DNA from: Chloroflexota bacterium
Lineage (GTDB): Bacteria > Chloroflexota > UBA4733
Direction of reading: 5' to 3'
Assembly: GCA_025449435.1 (NCBI GenBank)
Contig: JANWJO010000147.1
Location: 1 to 7,840 of the forward strand
DNA length: 7,840 nucleotides
Under the pieces are notes generated by a model, which was given only the letters and a program-made list of their open reading frames with translations, did no database searches and was not told the DNA's origin. Of the stretch, positions 1 to 6,902 are shown piece after piece. The position numbers were made by a program, and so were the translations under genes. Positions within the stretch are counted from its first letter, which is position 1. Each line of letters opens with the position of its first letter.

Positions 1-10
1 ATCGTTCAAC

Positions 11-17
11 CCTCCCT
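11..17 (-). promoter_or_regulatory. Ribosome binding site for a gene beyond the left edge
   Basis: The minus strand reads AGGGAGG here, 10 nt after the hub stop codon. Eight nt later the window ends in AT, which would become ATG if the next base outside is G on that strand. This suggests another tail-tip gene continues the operon leftwards. The start codon itself cannot be confirmed. Confidence 0.5.
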
Positions 18-27
18 GAAATACCGT

Positions 28-2088
28 CTAGTTGTACTGAGCATATCCATAAAGGCTCTGGGCATTGCCGTACTGGTACACCACTGGCGGCCCGATGGGC
101 GCGATAGTCACGAGGTCCAGTTGGTGCGTGTACAGGCCACCACCCACGCAGCGGATGCGGCAGGTATCCACGATCATCGGCACTTGCGCTAGCCCGTACT
201 GAGAGCACGTCACCAGCACCGATTGACCCGCCCCCAGCGCACCGACGTACTGAATGTCCGTCTCGGCATGCACCCGCGCCACTGGCCACGCAAACTCGGC
301 AATCTCCCCGCTGGCGCGTTGCGTCGCCGCCTGCTGCGTTTTGATGTTCGAGTCCGCGACGTACTCCTGAAACCGGCCGAACCGCGCGACGCTGGCCTGG
401 TTTTTCCGCTCGATCAACACCGGCAGGTCATACACGTAGGTCGCTGCCACCACTACGCCATTCCCCGGCGCCGTGGCAAACAGCAGGCTCGCGCTCTGGC
501 TATTCTGCGCCACCGAGACAAGCGCTTGATTGGTGCCAAACCCGCTGCCGGTATCCAGCGCTACCGTCTGGCCAGTGCCGCCCACGGTGACGGTGGGCAT
601 ACTGCCACCTGCCGCCGTGGTGGTGTCTGGCGGGTAGTCGAACGGGAAACTGGTCTGGTTGGCGTTGCCGACCCAGTGCTGGGTGTAGGAGCCCGAGAGA
701 TACGTACCACCGCGCACGGTGACATCGTTACTCAGTTGCGTCGCGTCGGCCTCATAGGTGAACGTGGGGCGGTCGTACCCCACCTGGTTGGTCAGCGTTG
801 CCGCTGCGTAGTGCGCCTGGATGGTGGCCAGAGAGAGGGCGGTCCCGTTGTACATGGCGAACTGGCTGAGGGTGATGCCGCCAAAGCCGCCAGCCCCATT
901 GACCTGGTTCGCCAGGTAGAAGTTCTGGACGCTGGTCGGGAAACCCGCCGTCGTCACAATCGTCCAGGTGGCCAGCAGTTGTGCATCGACGTAGAACTTG
1001 ACCACCGAGCCGCCGTCATAGGTGAACACCAGGTGATGCCACGCGCTCGTACTCACATTGGGCGTCACCGGATACACCGTGGTCAGGTTGCCGTTGAGCG
1101 AGTGCCCGTCAGCCGTGAGTGAGGTCGATCCGCCTAACTGCCAGAGGGTGAACCGCTCACCGCTAATCGGCCCTCCCACGTAGTTGCTGTAGCCCCAGAT
1201 GCTCTGCCCGTTTATTGTGGCCGCCGAGAGGTTTGCCCAGCACTCAATCGAGAACGCCCCGCCGGTGAGCAGCCCCGACCCGTTCGGGATCGTCGCATAC
1301 CCGGTGCTGCCGTCGAACGTCACCGCCGACAGGATGCCGGTCACCGGTCCCGCTTGCATCTGCGTGTAGCCGCCGCTGTAACTGCCTGCTGGCCCCACCA
1401 CCGCCTTCATCGTCGGCGTGTAGTCGTTCATCGGCCAATAGCCTACGAGGCCACTCGTAGCTTGGACCACCGTCGCGTAGTTTTGCAGGCTGGTCGCCGT
1501 ATCCACCAGCGCCATATCCGCTACTGGGATATGCATGGTGTCCGTGAAGTGCAGGTCCAGCAGCGGGTCCACATCCCACACTAACGGGACCGCTGAGGCC
1601 ATCCTCACCAGCTTGTCGAAGGCATCGCTCAGGCTCAGGTGGTTGACGTTGAAGTACTGGATGCTCGGCAACCCGCTCTGCACGTTGTTGGTCGTCATCA
1701 CACCTGGGAGGTACGTGGCGATCAGGTCCTTGGCGATCTGGTCTACCGTCTGGTTGGCGTACTTCTTGTTGCCCAGGGTTTTGGTCAGCAGGTACGAGTA
1801 ATCCTGGCAGTGGCACTCATACTTGTACATAATCGGGCCATCATCCAGATGGGCGATGACATCAGTGAGCAGGCCGCCAAACTTCGGGTTGCTGTGCGCG
1901 TCGGTAATCACCACCGGCGTGATGCGCGGCAACGGGAAGATGTTGGTGAGTGCCGTACTACTCACTAACCAGAACACGGCCGTATCCCCGCGCCGCGTGA
2001 GCACCTGGTCAATCTCAAACGTGGTTTGCTCGACATACGAGGTGTAATCCACGCCGCCGATAGCCACGCTGATGGCGGTGCTTACCAC
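28..2088 (-). CDS. Tail hub/baseplate-like protein with nested LamG domain
   Basis: This 686-residue protein starts at GTG 2088, directly after an in-frame TGA; no convincing Shine-Dalgarno precedes it. Residues 1-105 (VAIGGVDYTSYVEQTTFEID, GDTAVFWLVS, KFGGLLTDV, ECHCQDYSYLL) resemble the first barrel of gp27/late-control-type hub proteins. Residues 106-185 continue the hub (NQTVDQIAKDLI, FDKLVRMASA, PLVWDVDPLLDLHF). Residues 213-430 form a LamG/concanavalin-like domain: it begins GLVGYWPMND, has AFSIECWANL and AWHHLVFTYDGG with KFYVDAQLLATW, and ends LSQFAMYNGTALS. The hub then resumes at 437 (YDRPTFTYEADATQLSNDVTVRGG), with a beta insert to about 550, YDLPVLIERKNQASVARFG, and a terminal barrel near 601-663. 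The Tyr-rich tail reads YQYGNAQSLYGYAQYN. The hub joins tube to tip; the LamG part may bind host glycans. No lysozyme or peptidase motif was seen. Confidence 0.82.
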   Translation of the reverse strand: MVSTAISVAIGGVDYTSYVEQTTFEIDQVLTRRGDTAVFWLVSSTALTNIFPLPRITPVVITDAHSNPKFGGLLTDVIAHLDDGPIMYKYECHCQDYSYLLTKTLGNKKYANQTVDQIAKDLIATYLPGVMTTNNVQSGLPSIQYFNVNHLSLSDAFDKLVRMASAVPLVWDVDPLLDLHFTDTMHIPVADMALVDTATSLQNYATVVQATSGLVGYWPMNDYTPTMKAVVGPAGSYSGGYTQMQAGPVTGILSAVTFDGSTGYATIPNGSGLLTGGAFSIECWANLSAATINGQSIWGYSNYVGGPISGERFTLWQLGGSTSLTADGHSLNGNLTTVYPVTPNVSTSAWHHLVFTYDGGSVVKFYVDAQLLATWTIVTTAGFPTSVQNFYLANQVNGAGGFGGITLSQFAMYNGTALSLATIQAHYAAATLTNQVGYDRPTFTYEADATQLSNDVTVRGGTYLSGSYTQHWVGNANQTSFPFDYPPDTTTAAGGSMPTVTVGGTGQTVALDTGSGFGTNQALVSVAQNSQSASLLFATAPGNGVVVAATYVYDLPVLIERKNQASVARFGRFQEYVADSNIKTQQAATQRASGEIAEFAWPVARVHAETDIQYVGALGAGQSVLVTCSQYGLAQVPMIVDTCRIRCVGGGLYTHQLDLVTIAPIGPPVVYQYGNAQSLYGYAQYN
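799..1452 (-). other. LamG (Laminin_G_3-like) domain nested in the hub gene
   Basis: This codes for residues 213-430 of the tail hub protein. The pattern GLVGYWPMND at the start, FDGSTGYATIPN, FSIECWANLSA, AWHHLVFTYDGGSVVKFYVD and a closing LSQFAMYNGTALS is the full order of motifs in LamG-type beta-sandwich domains. These bind sugars or act as adhesion modules in many secreted and phage proteins. The domain interrupts the hub between its DLHF segment and the DATQLSNDVTVRGG segment, which are near neighbours in hub proteins as I recall them. The boundaries are estimates. Confidence 0.8.
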
Positions 2089-2111
2089 GTGTCAAGTGCC
2101 CGTGCTAGCAT
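2082..2111 (+). promoter_or_regulatory. Candidate promoter of the secreted protein gene
   Basis: A possible extended -10, TGC-TAGCAT (2103-2111), lies 18 nt after a weak -35, TTACCA (2082-2087). Transcription would start near 2118, only a few bases before the Shine-Dalgarno. The -10 overlaps the perfect palindrome TGCTAGCA (2103-2110). GTGCC (2096-2100) and GGCAC (2115-2119) flank it, so repression by a dimeric protein is conceivable. Each hexamer matches consensus at only 4 of 6 positions, so this is a weak call. Confidence 0.3.
2084..2105. repeat. Shared intergenic element, copy A
   Basis: On the plus strand this reads ACCACGTG, T, CAA, G, TGCCCGTGC, matching copy B at 7508-7528 in 20 of 22 columns. 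It contains the palindrome CACGTG (2086-2091), overlaps the GTG start codon of the minus-strand hub gene (2088-2086) and runs into the candidate -10 of the plus-strand gene. Weaker similarity may continue (ATG then CGGC after short indels). The position in both genuine intergenic gaps suggests a binding or processing site. Function unknown. Confidence 0.5.
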
Positions 2112-2122
2112 GACGGCACAGG

Positions 2123-2129
2123 AAAGGAG
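2123..2129 (+). promoter_or_regulatory. Ribosome binding site of the secreted protein gene
   Basis: AAAGGAG, preceded by GG, ends 7 nt before the GTG at 2137. It is a strong Shine-Dalgarno, and it fixes the start so that the protein begins directly with its signal peptide. Confidence 0.8.
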
Positions 2130-2136
2130 CGCACCC

Positions 2137-2943
2137 GTGTTTCGCTGGCTACTCATCGCCGTCGTTGCTCTCTCCCTTACCCCCACCGTCGCCTTGGCGC
2201 AAGCCGCGCCTTGCCAGTTCATCCTGGGCTTCAAAACGTTGCACGATCTGGACCCGCAGGACATCGGGAACTGTCTCGATAATCAAGCCTTCGCTGCCAA
2301 TGGTGACGCCCAGCAGCACACCACCAATGGCCTGATGGCCTGGCGCAAGGCCGATAACTGGACCGCGTTCACCAACGGGTACTGGACCTGGATCAACGGC
2401 CCCTATGGGCTCGCTAAGCGACTGAACACCGTGCGTTTCACCTGGGAGGCGAACCCGACCGGCCTGACCGAAATCGACAATAACGGCAATCCCGTACCCA
2501 CCGCGCCAGCCACGCCTGCGGGCTACACCCCCATCGCTGGCACTGCTGGTCAGACCGTTGACTGGGCTGGTTTTTTTGGTGGCACGTTTCACGGCGTCGT
2601 ACTGGCGGCATACACGGCACCGGTCATCGCGGCAGATAGCTTTAATAGCGCGTCCACTGCTCCGGCTGGCACACAGTTTGTGATCTGGGTGCTGCAAGTG
2701 ACCAACACCAGTCAGAAAAGCGCCGATGTGCTCGATGCTGATATTGACGTGCTCGATGCACAAGGGCGCACATTCACCTATACCCAGACGCCAATCGATG
2801 CGTCTTTCGCCGCCGCTACTGCCCTCAACACCCAAACGGTCGGCTCTGGTCTGGGGCCATCGCTCACCGCCACATTTACCGTGGTCTATGTGGTTGCACT
2901 GAATAGCACCGGCGTGCATCTGGTACCTGCCACCAACAGCTAG
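2137..2943 (+). CDS. Secreted two-domain protein, probable phage moron
   Basis: A GTG at 2137, 7 nt after AAAGGAG, gives 268 residues. An in-frame ATG at 2110 and farther upstream starts are rejected because they would bury the signal peptide. Residues 1-21 form a Sec signal peptide (MFRWLLIAVVALSL, then TPTVALA before QAA). Residues 26-104 hold a Trp-rich domain with CQFILGFKTLHDLDP, GLMAWRKADNWTAFTNGY and WTWINGPYGL; two Cys (26 and 46) could form a disulfide. I recall similar modules in secreted Chloroflexota proteins, unverified. A Pro/Ala/Gly linker (117-138) leads to residues 160-265, a beta-sandwich resembling the DUF4352 Ig-like domain (FVIWVLQVTNTSQKSADV, then DAQGRTF). No membrane anchor, sortase signal or catalytic motif was seen. 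It runs against all neighbours and has no terminator. A host-surface or lysogenic-conversion role is inference; a secreted structural or adhesion factor is possible. Confidence 0.8.
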   Translation: MFRWLLIAVVALSLTPTVALAQAAPCQFILGFKTLHDLDPQDIGNCLDNQAFAANGDAQQHTTNGLMAWRKADNWTAFTNGYWTWINGPYGLAKRLNTVRFTWEANPTGLTEIDNNGNPVPTAPATPAGYTPIAGTAGQTVDWAGFFGGTFHGVVLAAYTAPVIAADSFNSASTAPAGTQFVIWVLQVTNTSQKSADVLDADIDVLDAQGRTFTYTQTPIDASFAAATALNTQTVGSGLGPSLTATFTVVYVVALNSTGVHLVPATNS

Positions 2944-2948
2944 CGGTC

Positions 2949-5900
2949 TCACTGAATCCTGTTGATTGTGTACGCTCGCCCTGTTTGCTTGGTCAACACG
3001 TCGCCTACCTGGCGGGCTAACTCACTGAGGGAGGACGGTGACAGCAGGTAGTTGCCGGTGATGTAGACGTTTCCGCCACCACTGCCGCCGCCATTCACGC
3101 TGCCGACGCCGGCAATGGGTGTCACGCTGGCGCCGCGCGGCAGATTGATGAGTTCCGGTCCGTTCTCGCCCACGAGCGCTAAACCGCCAGGCGCGCTATT
3201 TGTCCCACCGGCAAACCCTGGGATGCTGATGGTTGGCATCTGTGGCGCATCCACGTGAAAGCCGTTAGCCGAGAGGTGGAACGGTCCGATATTGATGTTG
3301 ATGGCGTCAATGGCCTTGGTCAGGGCATCCTCGATCTGCTGGCCGAAGGTCGAAAGGCCATCAAGCGCGCCCGCCGTCATCATCGTGCCTATAGTCACCA
3401 TCGCGTTACGGACAGCGGTATCCATATTGCCGATGCCCGTCACGAGATTGGTGATGATCGTTTCCCCGCGCTTCACGGCCTCCTGAGCAAACTGGTCAAT
3501 CTCGGTCCGCAGGGCGCTGAGCACCTCATCCATTTTGGCCACGACTTGCTTGGGACCGCTATCGCCAATCGTCTTGCCGATGTCCTCCATGAAGTAGAGG
3601 AACTTGAGGCCGATGGTGTCGAGACGGTCCTTGATGAGTGCCCCGAACCCTGTAAGTTCGTGGTCCATTGCCGGGAACACGGTGTCATGGAAGGCGGTAC
3701 CGAGCACGTCAAACGAGTCGCCGATGAACTGCGCGATAGCTTTACGCGCTGGCGAGCCCAGGTCATTGAGTGCCCGGAGTAGCCAGTCCATGAGCGGCCC
3801 TACAAGCGGCACTTTTGCCAGTATCTCAGCCACCGGCCCGATGAACTTCGCCGGTGCAAACGCGATGGTCAAGCCCAGTAGCAAAATGTCAAGCCAGTGC
3901 TTGCCCAAAATCTCGCCCCACACGTTCGGGTCGAACAAGCTATTGAACACGCCGAAAAGGAAGTCCACCGCCTTGGGCAGCACGGCAGCGCCCACCTTGC
4001 CCCAGTCAATCGAGTTGAAGAGCCCTGACATGAGGCCAGACAGTTGCATCACGAGCTTACCGCCAGCCTGAAGGCCAGCAATAGCGATCTGCAACGCCTT
4101 GCCAAGCCCGTCCCCGATCTTCCCGCCTACCGCGCCCCAGTCGGTAGCCATGAGTGCCCCGCCCAGGCCCGCCGCGATGTTCACCGCGCGGTTCCAGATT
4201 TTGCCCCAGTCGATGCCCGCCCACGCATTACCCAGCCAGGTGGTGAGGTTCTTCGGCAGGGCACTAAACGCCGTCTCCAGTTTGCTCAGGTTATCCTTGA
4301 CGCCCTGCTCAAAGCCAGCCACCCATTTCTTGGCGGCGTCCTTCGCTTGGTCAACAAAACTGACGACACTTTTTTGCATCTTGGTGTTGACATCATCCGC
4401 TGCGCTCGTACCCGCCGCCGCCAGGCCCGTACCAGCCCCGCCCAACGCCGGCGCCTTCATCCCGCCACCAGCCGCGCTCACGCTGCCGGCAATCGCCTTC
4501 CAGCGATCTTGCGCCGCCTGCAACTGCTGGTTTTGGCCCTGCAAGGTCGTCAGTTGATCCTTGAGCGGCTGCAACTGCTGTTGCTCTGCGGCTTTGAGTT
4601 GCGCGATGCGCTGTTCGAGCGGCAGTTCGGCGGCCTTCTGCTGGGCATCCACCACCGCCTGGTTGGCATTGCGGAGCGCGTCGGTATTCGTGATCTGCTG
4701 CTTTTGCGCGTCTAGTGACGCCACCTTGGTCTTATCGACCAGCCCCAGCATCTGCTGCTGTATCTGGAGGTCCTGCTCCTTGAGGTTGAGGTCCGCCAGT
4801 TTCGCCGGGTCGCCTGCCGATTGCTTCTTTTGCGCCTCGATACTGGCGATCTGGCTGGTGAGCGAGTAGCCCTGTTCGAGCAGCTTATTTTTGTCCAGCT
4901 CGGCTTGCAACTGGGCGCGTTTCACCGGGTCACCCTGCGCCTGGAGGAGCTGCTGATCGATCTGGGCTAGCGCTACCTTATCCTGGGCGTCCGCGATCTG
5001 CGTCTGGTAATCCACCTGGCTCTTGAGCAAGTCCAGTTGCTGCTGTAACGGATCGATCTGGTCGTTGTAACTGGTGGTCACCGTCTGGATGGCGTCATTG
5101 AGGTCCGCCACCGCTGCCTTGTTGGCATCAATCGCTGGCTGGATGCCTGCTATCGCCTGTTTGGCCCCTGCCGCTGAGGTCGCCACATTGTCAAGGCTGG
5201 CCTTGATGGCGTCGAATGACGCTTTGGCGTTGGTCAGGTCCGGCGATGCCAGGGTACTGGCAATCGTGCCCGCGATCTGCGTGACCGTCTGCTGGACGCT
5301 CGGCATCGCCTGCATCATGCCCTGGGCGTAAGCCAGGATGGCGTTGAAGCCGCCCTGGTCAATGGTGGATAGCGGCCCCTCTGGTGGCGGCGAGTTGCCA
5401 GACAGAAACGACGCGATAAACGACGCGATCTCGTTGACCACATCCTGTAGCACCGTCTCAGCGGCTTGCATCATGCCACTGGCGAGCGTACTGACGATAT
5501 TCCAGCCGGACTGGAACATCGACACCGCGAAATCGGCGATCTGCTGCCCCAGGATGCCCAAGGCCCCCAACAAGCCATTGCTCTGCAACGTGCTCGCCAG
5601 ACTGCCAAATAGTTGCCCCACCTGCTGCAACGCTGGCCCGAGTTGCTGGCCGATGTCGGTAGCCAACTGAATGAACGCCGGGATGCCGTAGCCGGTGAGC
5701 CACTGCACCACCTCAGTGATGGCGGGTAGGAAGTTCTGCCCGAGTTCGATAGCCGCCACCTGGAGCATATTGCGCAGCATGTCCAGTTGGAAGCCCACGG
5801 TGGCCTGCGTACGGGCGTAACTCTCTGCCGTGATGCCCGCGCCTTGCTGCGCGTCGTCCACCTGCTTGAGGATGCTCATGTAGTCCTGTGCGCCGCGACC

Positions 5901-6899
5901 GGTGAGGATGAACAGTCCATACAGGCCCCGGATGTTCGGGTCCAGTTTCTGCAAGGCGTCGATGTTGCCGTGCGTGGCCTGCGTGAGCGCGTCCAGTTGC
6001 GCCGCTGTGAGTTGCGTCCCGCCCATCAACTGGTTGAACGCCTGGAAGTTGCCGTTCGTGGCTTTCGAGAGGTCGGCTAGGTAGCCGGTGAGGTCAAGCG
6101 TGCCCGCCGCAAACTGCTTCTGTGCCGTCACGAGGTCCACGCCGGTGGCCTGGGAGAGTGCTTCTAACTCTTTGACCGCGCCAGCCGTGGGGACCGCCAG
6201 TCGCTCGATCATGTTTTTGACCTGTGTGCCAGCCTCAGCCGCGTCGAAGCCGTGACGGGTGACGGCTGCCATCGCTGCCGCCGCCTCATCCAGCGGGACG
6301 CCAATGGTCGCCGCAATAGCCGCCACCGGCCCAAACGCGCCAACCATCTGCTCCAGGGTCATATTGCCCAAAGCGGCCGCCGTGTGCAGAATGTCCATTG
6401 CGTGCGCCGCGTCGGTGGTGGGAATGGCAAACTCGTGCATCACATTGGCCAGGATGTTGGCGACATCTGCGGTATTGGAACCTGTCGAGGCTGCCGACTC
6501 ATTGGCTACCGTGAGGATGTTCATCGCATCCGCGCCCTGGTAGCCCATGTTCATCACGTGCATCAGGCCATTGGCGAGTTGATCGATGGGCGTGCTCGTG
6601 GTTTGCGCGAGTTGCAGCACGGCATCGTTCATAAATTTCACTTGCGCCGCGCTGGCGTTCGTGTTGTTTCCAATTTGCGTGATGAGCGTTTGGAAATGCA
6701 CGGCTTGATCGGCAGCGATGCCTATTGCCACGCCCGCTGCCGCAACGAGGCCCAACCCTGCCGCCAGTGGCACTAACGCGACTTTTGCGGCTGTACTGCT
6801 CTCGACAATGCCCTGTAGACCTCTGGCGATATCCGCGAACACCGCCTGACCCGTCGCCTGCACATTGAGGGCAAGCAGCAGTTTGAGTTCTTCGTCCAC
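2949..6899 (-). CDS. Tape measure protein (TP901-type)
   Basis: This 1316-residue protein starts at a GTG with a good ribosome binding site. It sets tail length and lines the tube; at about 0.15 nm per residue, the usual scaling, it predicts a tail near 200 nm. Residues 1-400 resemble the phage minor tail/TP901 core. A strongly hydrophobic stretch lies at 41-63, followed by alternating helices including NTADVANILANVMHEF. Residues 492-507 carry SPPPEGPLSTIDQGG, a motif I recall from other tape measures. Residues 590-792 form a Gln/Ala/Leu-rich coiled coil with a 40-residue internal repeat starting GDPVK (647) and GDPAK (687). Three DWG motifs (IDWGK 886, TDWGA 909, IDWGK 954) precede a hydrophobic segment near 991-1012. 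The C-terminus has GFAGG (1218-1222) and GGLALVGENGPELINLPRGA (1228-1247), a hallmark of this family. No peptidase or lysozyme motif was recognised. The stop lies 5 bp from the stop of the opposing plus-strand gene. Confidence 0.95.
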   Translation of the reverse strand: MDEELKLLLALNVQATGQAVFADIARGLQGIVESSTAAKVALVPLAAGLGLVAAAGVAIGIAADQAVHFQTLITQIGNNTNASAAQVKFMNDAVLQLAQTTSTPIDQLANGLMHVMNMGYQGADAMNILTVANESAASTGSNTADVANILANVMHEFAIPTTDAAHAMDILHTAAALGNMTLEQMVGAFGPVAAIAATIGVPLDEAAAAMAAVTRHGFDAAEAGTQVKNMIERLAVPTAGAVKELEALSQATGVDLVTAQKQFAAGTLDLTGYLADLSKATNGNFQAFNQLMGGTQLTAAQLDALTQATHGNIDALQKLDPNIRGLYGLFILTGRGAQDYMSILKQVDDAQQGAGITAESYARTQATVGFQLDMLRNMLQVAAIELGQNFLPAITEVVQWLTGYGIPAFIQLATDIGQQLGPALQQVGQLFGSLASTLQSNGLLGALGILGQQIADFAVSMFQSGWNIVSTLASGMMQAAETVLQDVVNEIASFIASFLSGNSPPPEGPLSTIDQGGFNAILAYAQGMMQAMPSVQQTVTQIAGTIASTLASPDLTNAKASFDAIKASLDNVATSAAGAKQAIAGIQPAIDANKAAVADLNDAIQTVTTSYNDQIDPLQQQLDLLKSQVDYQTQIADAQDKVALAQIDQQLLQAQGDPVKRAQLQAELDKNKLLEQGYSLTSQIASIEAQKKQSAGDPAKLADLNLKEQDLQIQQQMLGLVDKTKVASLDAQKQQITNTDALRNANQAVVDAQQKAAELPLEQRIAQLKAAEQQQLQPLKDQLTTLQGQNQQLQAAQDRWKAIAGSVSAAGGGMKAPALGGAGTGLAAAGTSAADDVNTKMQKSVVSFVDQAKDAAKKWVAGFEQGVKDNLSKLETAFSALPKNLTTWLGNAWAGIDWGKIWNRAVNIAAGLGGALMATDWGAVGGKIGDGLGKALQIAIAGLQAGGKLVMQLSGLMSGLFNSIDWGKVGAAVLPKAVDFLFGVFNSLFDPNVWGEILGKHWLDILLLGLTIAFAPAKFIGPVAEILAKVPLVGPLMDWLLRALNDLGSPARKAIAQFIGDSFDVLGTAFHDTVFPAMDHELTGFGALIKDRLDTIGLKFLYFMEDIGKTIGDSGPKQVVAKMDEVLSALRTEIDQFAQEAVKRGETIITNLVTGIGNMDTAVRNAMVTIGTMMTAGALDGLSTFGQQIEDALTKAIDAININIGPFHLSANGFHVDAPQMPTISIPGFAGGTNSAPGGLALVGENGPELINLPRGASVTPIAGVGSVNGGGSGGGNVYITGNYLLSPSSLSELARQVGDVLTKQTGRAYTINRIQ
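4524..5132 (-). other. Coiled-coil region of the tape measure with internal repeat
   Basis: This encodes tape measure residues 590-792, rich in Gln, Ala, Leu, Asp and Lys with heptad-like spacing. Two units of about 40 residues start at GDPVKRAQLQAELDK (647) and GDPAKLADLNLKEQD (687). Both units share the pattern GDPxKxAxLxxxExD, then Leu and Gln positions. The repeat suggests local duplication, one way tape measures change tail length. Long helices are expected for this family. Confidence 0.6.
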
Positions 6900-6902
6900 C
6901 TG

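Noticed and set aside
223..1122. 299-residue plus-strand frame opposite the hub gene
   Set aside because: Arg/His/Gly/Val-rich composition typical of an antisense shadow in high-GC DNA. The minus frame codes for clear hub and LamG sequence.
2090..2095. TTGACA on the minus strand as a -35 box for the hub gene
   Set aside because: No -10-like hexamer lies at 15-19 nt spacing, which would anyway fall inside the hub coding sequence.
2571..2577. Run of seven T in the secreted gene as a slippage site or frameshift error
   Set aside because: The frame continues unbroken with sensible protein on both sides, and nothing suggests an alternative product.
2149..2952. 267-residue minus-strand frame opposite the secreted gene, colinear with the tail operon and about the size of a distal tail protein
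   Set aside because: Its translation is rich in His, Arg, Gly and Cys with no recognisable pattern. The plus-strand frame has a Shine-Dalgarno, a signal peptide and two domain-like regions, so the minus frame is a shadow.
3252..3257. CACGTG inside the tape measure gene (also at 6555-6560) as extra copies of the shared element
   Set aside because: Only the 6-bp core matches; the flanks differ and both lie within coding sequence.
3255..4715. Plus-strand frames of 152-223 residues opposite the tape measure gene
   Set aside because: No ribosome binding sites or family patterns were seen, and they lie fully within the confidently called tape measure gene.
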